From assembly GCF_003255815.1 (NCBI RefSeq), contig NC_037668.1, forward strand, positions 65,515,878 to 65,579,877: 64,000 bases of DNA. The letters are read 5' to 3'. The position numbers and the translations under genes were made by a program. Of the stretch, positions 63,316 through 64,000 are shown piece after piece. Numbering within the stretch: position 1 is the stretch's first letter; each line of letters opens with the position of its first letter. The notes under the pieces were generated by a model. The model saw only the letters and a program-made list of their open reading frames with translations, was not told the DNA's origin and did no database searches. The stretch is from Theropithecus gelada (lineage: Eukaryota > Chordata > Mammalia > Primates > Cercopithecidae).

Positions 63316-64000
63316 AGGCTCTTTCATAAGAGCATAGCTACACCCAAAGGGCCTGAGTATCATCTTACTGAGATATCTTTAAGATGATTAGGTACCACTT
63401 AACAAACTAATAGTTTTTCTCTTCCAGGTATCAAACACTTCATCTGAATAGCACAGTTGCTGCAAATATACACAAAGATAGAACCGCATTGTCAAATTAG
63501 TTATGTGAACTGGGGGAAGCTCTGTGCCTTGGTTTCTCCATTTGTAAATTTTGGATTTATAATAGAATCTACCTCATAGGGTCTTTAGAAAGATTCACTG
63601 TCAACTTAAACAGTGCCTGACACATTAGGAAAACAGCTAGCATCCTTCCTATTAATTTTAGGAGTGCCTTCCAGATCACACTCTCAGCAAGATCAAAACC
63701 ACAGGTGCTCTTCCCTCTTCCCTGGAGCACCACACTTGGCACTGCATGGACTGGTGAAGAACTGTCAGCTCTACCATTGCACACGATCAGCTATTTAGTA
63801 GATACTACTTGCCAAATTCCTGAAAAAAACTATTTAAAAAGCAACAGAAAATAGTAAAAATGTAGGTATAAATGTAAACTGATGCTTACGTATAGACCTT
63901 AAAACCATGTAGTAGGCAGATAACACACAAAATGGGTACTATTACTTCAGGAAAGACCAGAAAAGAAGGCAAGTAGAGATAGGTATCAAACTACAAGGGA
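63316..64000 (-). other. INPP5B: INPP5B intron to the window edge
   Basis: Unique AT-rich intron. I searched the minus strand for the preceding 5-phosphatase exon (the GDLNYR region) and did not find it. Confidence 0.55.

Larger units (their letters stand above)
43795..64000 (-). other. INPP5B: INPP5B gene body, 5' half outside the window
   Basis: This is the 3' half of INPP5B, which encodes the type II 75-kDa inositol polyphosphate 5-phosphatase. The enzyme removes the 5-phosphate from PI(4,5)P2 and related lipids and soluble inositol phosphates, and acts on Golgi, early endosomes and cilia. It is the paralogue of OCRL. Ten exons here join in frame to 1311 nt, the last 436 codons plus stop. 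They cover the end of the catalytic domain, the ASH domain, the RhoGAP-like domain and a CNPL prenylation box. All introns end GT-AG; the one between 47651 and 48267 is U12-type. The promoter and N-terminal PH-like domain lie right of 64000. Confidence 0.95.

Noticed and set aside
63569..63784. Minus-strand 71-codon frame as a possible upstream INPP5B exon
   Set aside because: It lacks the 5-phosphatase motifs expected before LKIQVAAKTVF and has no matching donor phase.
1..64000. MTF1 binding cores (TGCRCNC) many times in the window
   Set aside because: Almost all are TGCACTC in the conserved Alu segment CCACTGCACTCCAGCC. Their number reflects Alu density, so no autoregulation is inferred.

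Overview
This is a primate genomic window, almost certainly from an Old World monkey (Cercopithecidae). It has spliced vertebrate genes, no bacterial-type operons, and is saturated with Alu elements. Many full-length Alus carry the changes CTCAAGCCTGTAAT near the 5' end and GAGATCCGGCCACTGC in the right arm, which I recognise as AluY types expanded in macaques and baboons (AluYRa-like). The exact species cannot be read from the window. The order INPP5B then MTF1, both on the minus strand, matches what I know of human 1p34.

Layout: positions 1-41.7 kb hold the 5' and central part of MTF1 (metal-responsive transcription factor 1) on the minus strand. I place noncoding exon 1 (41582 to about 41690) and eight coding exons (39032-39490, 20568-20806, 18679-18810, 15695-15768, 15092-15228, 11879-11956, 2477-2579, 878-1473). 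Together they encode about 589 residues: the acidic N-terminus, all six C2H2 zinc fingers, the acidic/leucine-rich segment, and most of the proline/alanine-rich activation region. The C-terminal exons and 3' UTR lie beyond position 1. A CpG island at about 41.06-42.34 kb is the MTF1 promoter.

From about 43.8 kb to the right edge lies the 3' half of INPP5B (type II inositol polyphosphate 5-phosphatase), also minus strand. Ten coding exons (62053-62162 down to 44028-44143) encode the last 436 residues: the end of the 5-phosphatase domain (PAWCDRIL and SDHKPV motifs), the ASH domain, the RhoGAP-like domain and the C-terminal CNPL prenylation box. Both genes read right to left, so INPP5B ends just upstream of the MTF1 promoter.

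The rest is intron filled with about 85 Alus or fragments, older MIR, L2 and L1 pieces, hAT- and mariner-type DNA transposon fossils, two MaLR-type LTR remnants, a processed RPS2 pseudogene (21.4-22.4 kb, plus strand) and several microsatellites.

The observations most worth checking are: a U12-type (minor spliceosome) intron in INPP5B; a 31-codon uORF in strong context that ends 13 nt before the MTF1 start codon; a row of RFX X-box-like palindromes in MTF1 intron 1; plus-strand splice donors in the CpG island; an A-tailed GC-rich 335-bp insert of unknown origin nested in an Alu at 44.6 kb; tandem and ratchet-like splice sites in INPP5B; and an Alu insertion abutting the acceptor of an MTF1 zinc-finger exon. 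I saw no new mobile system or operon-like system.
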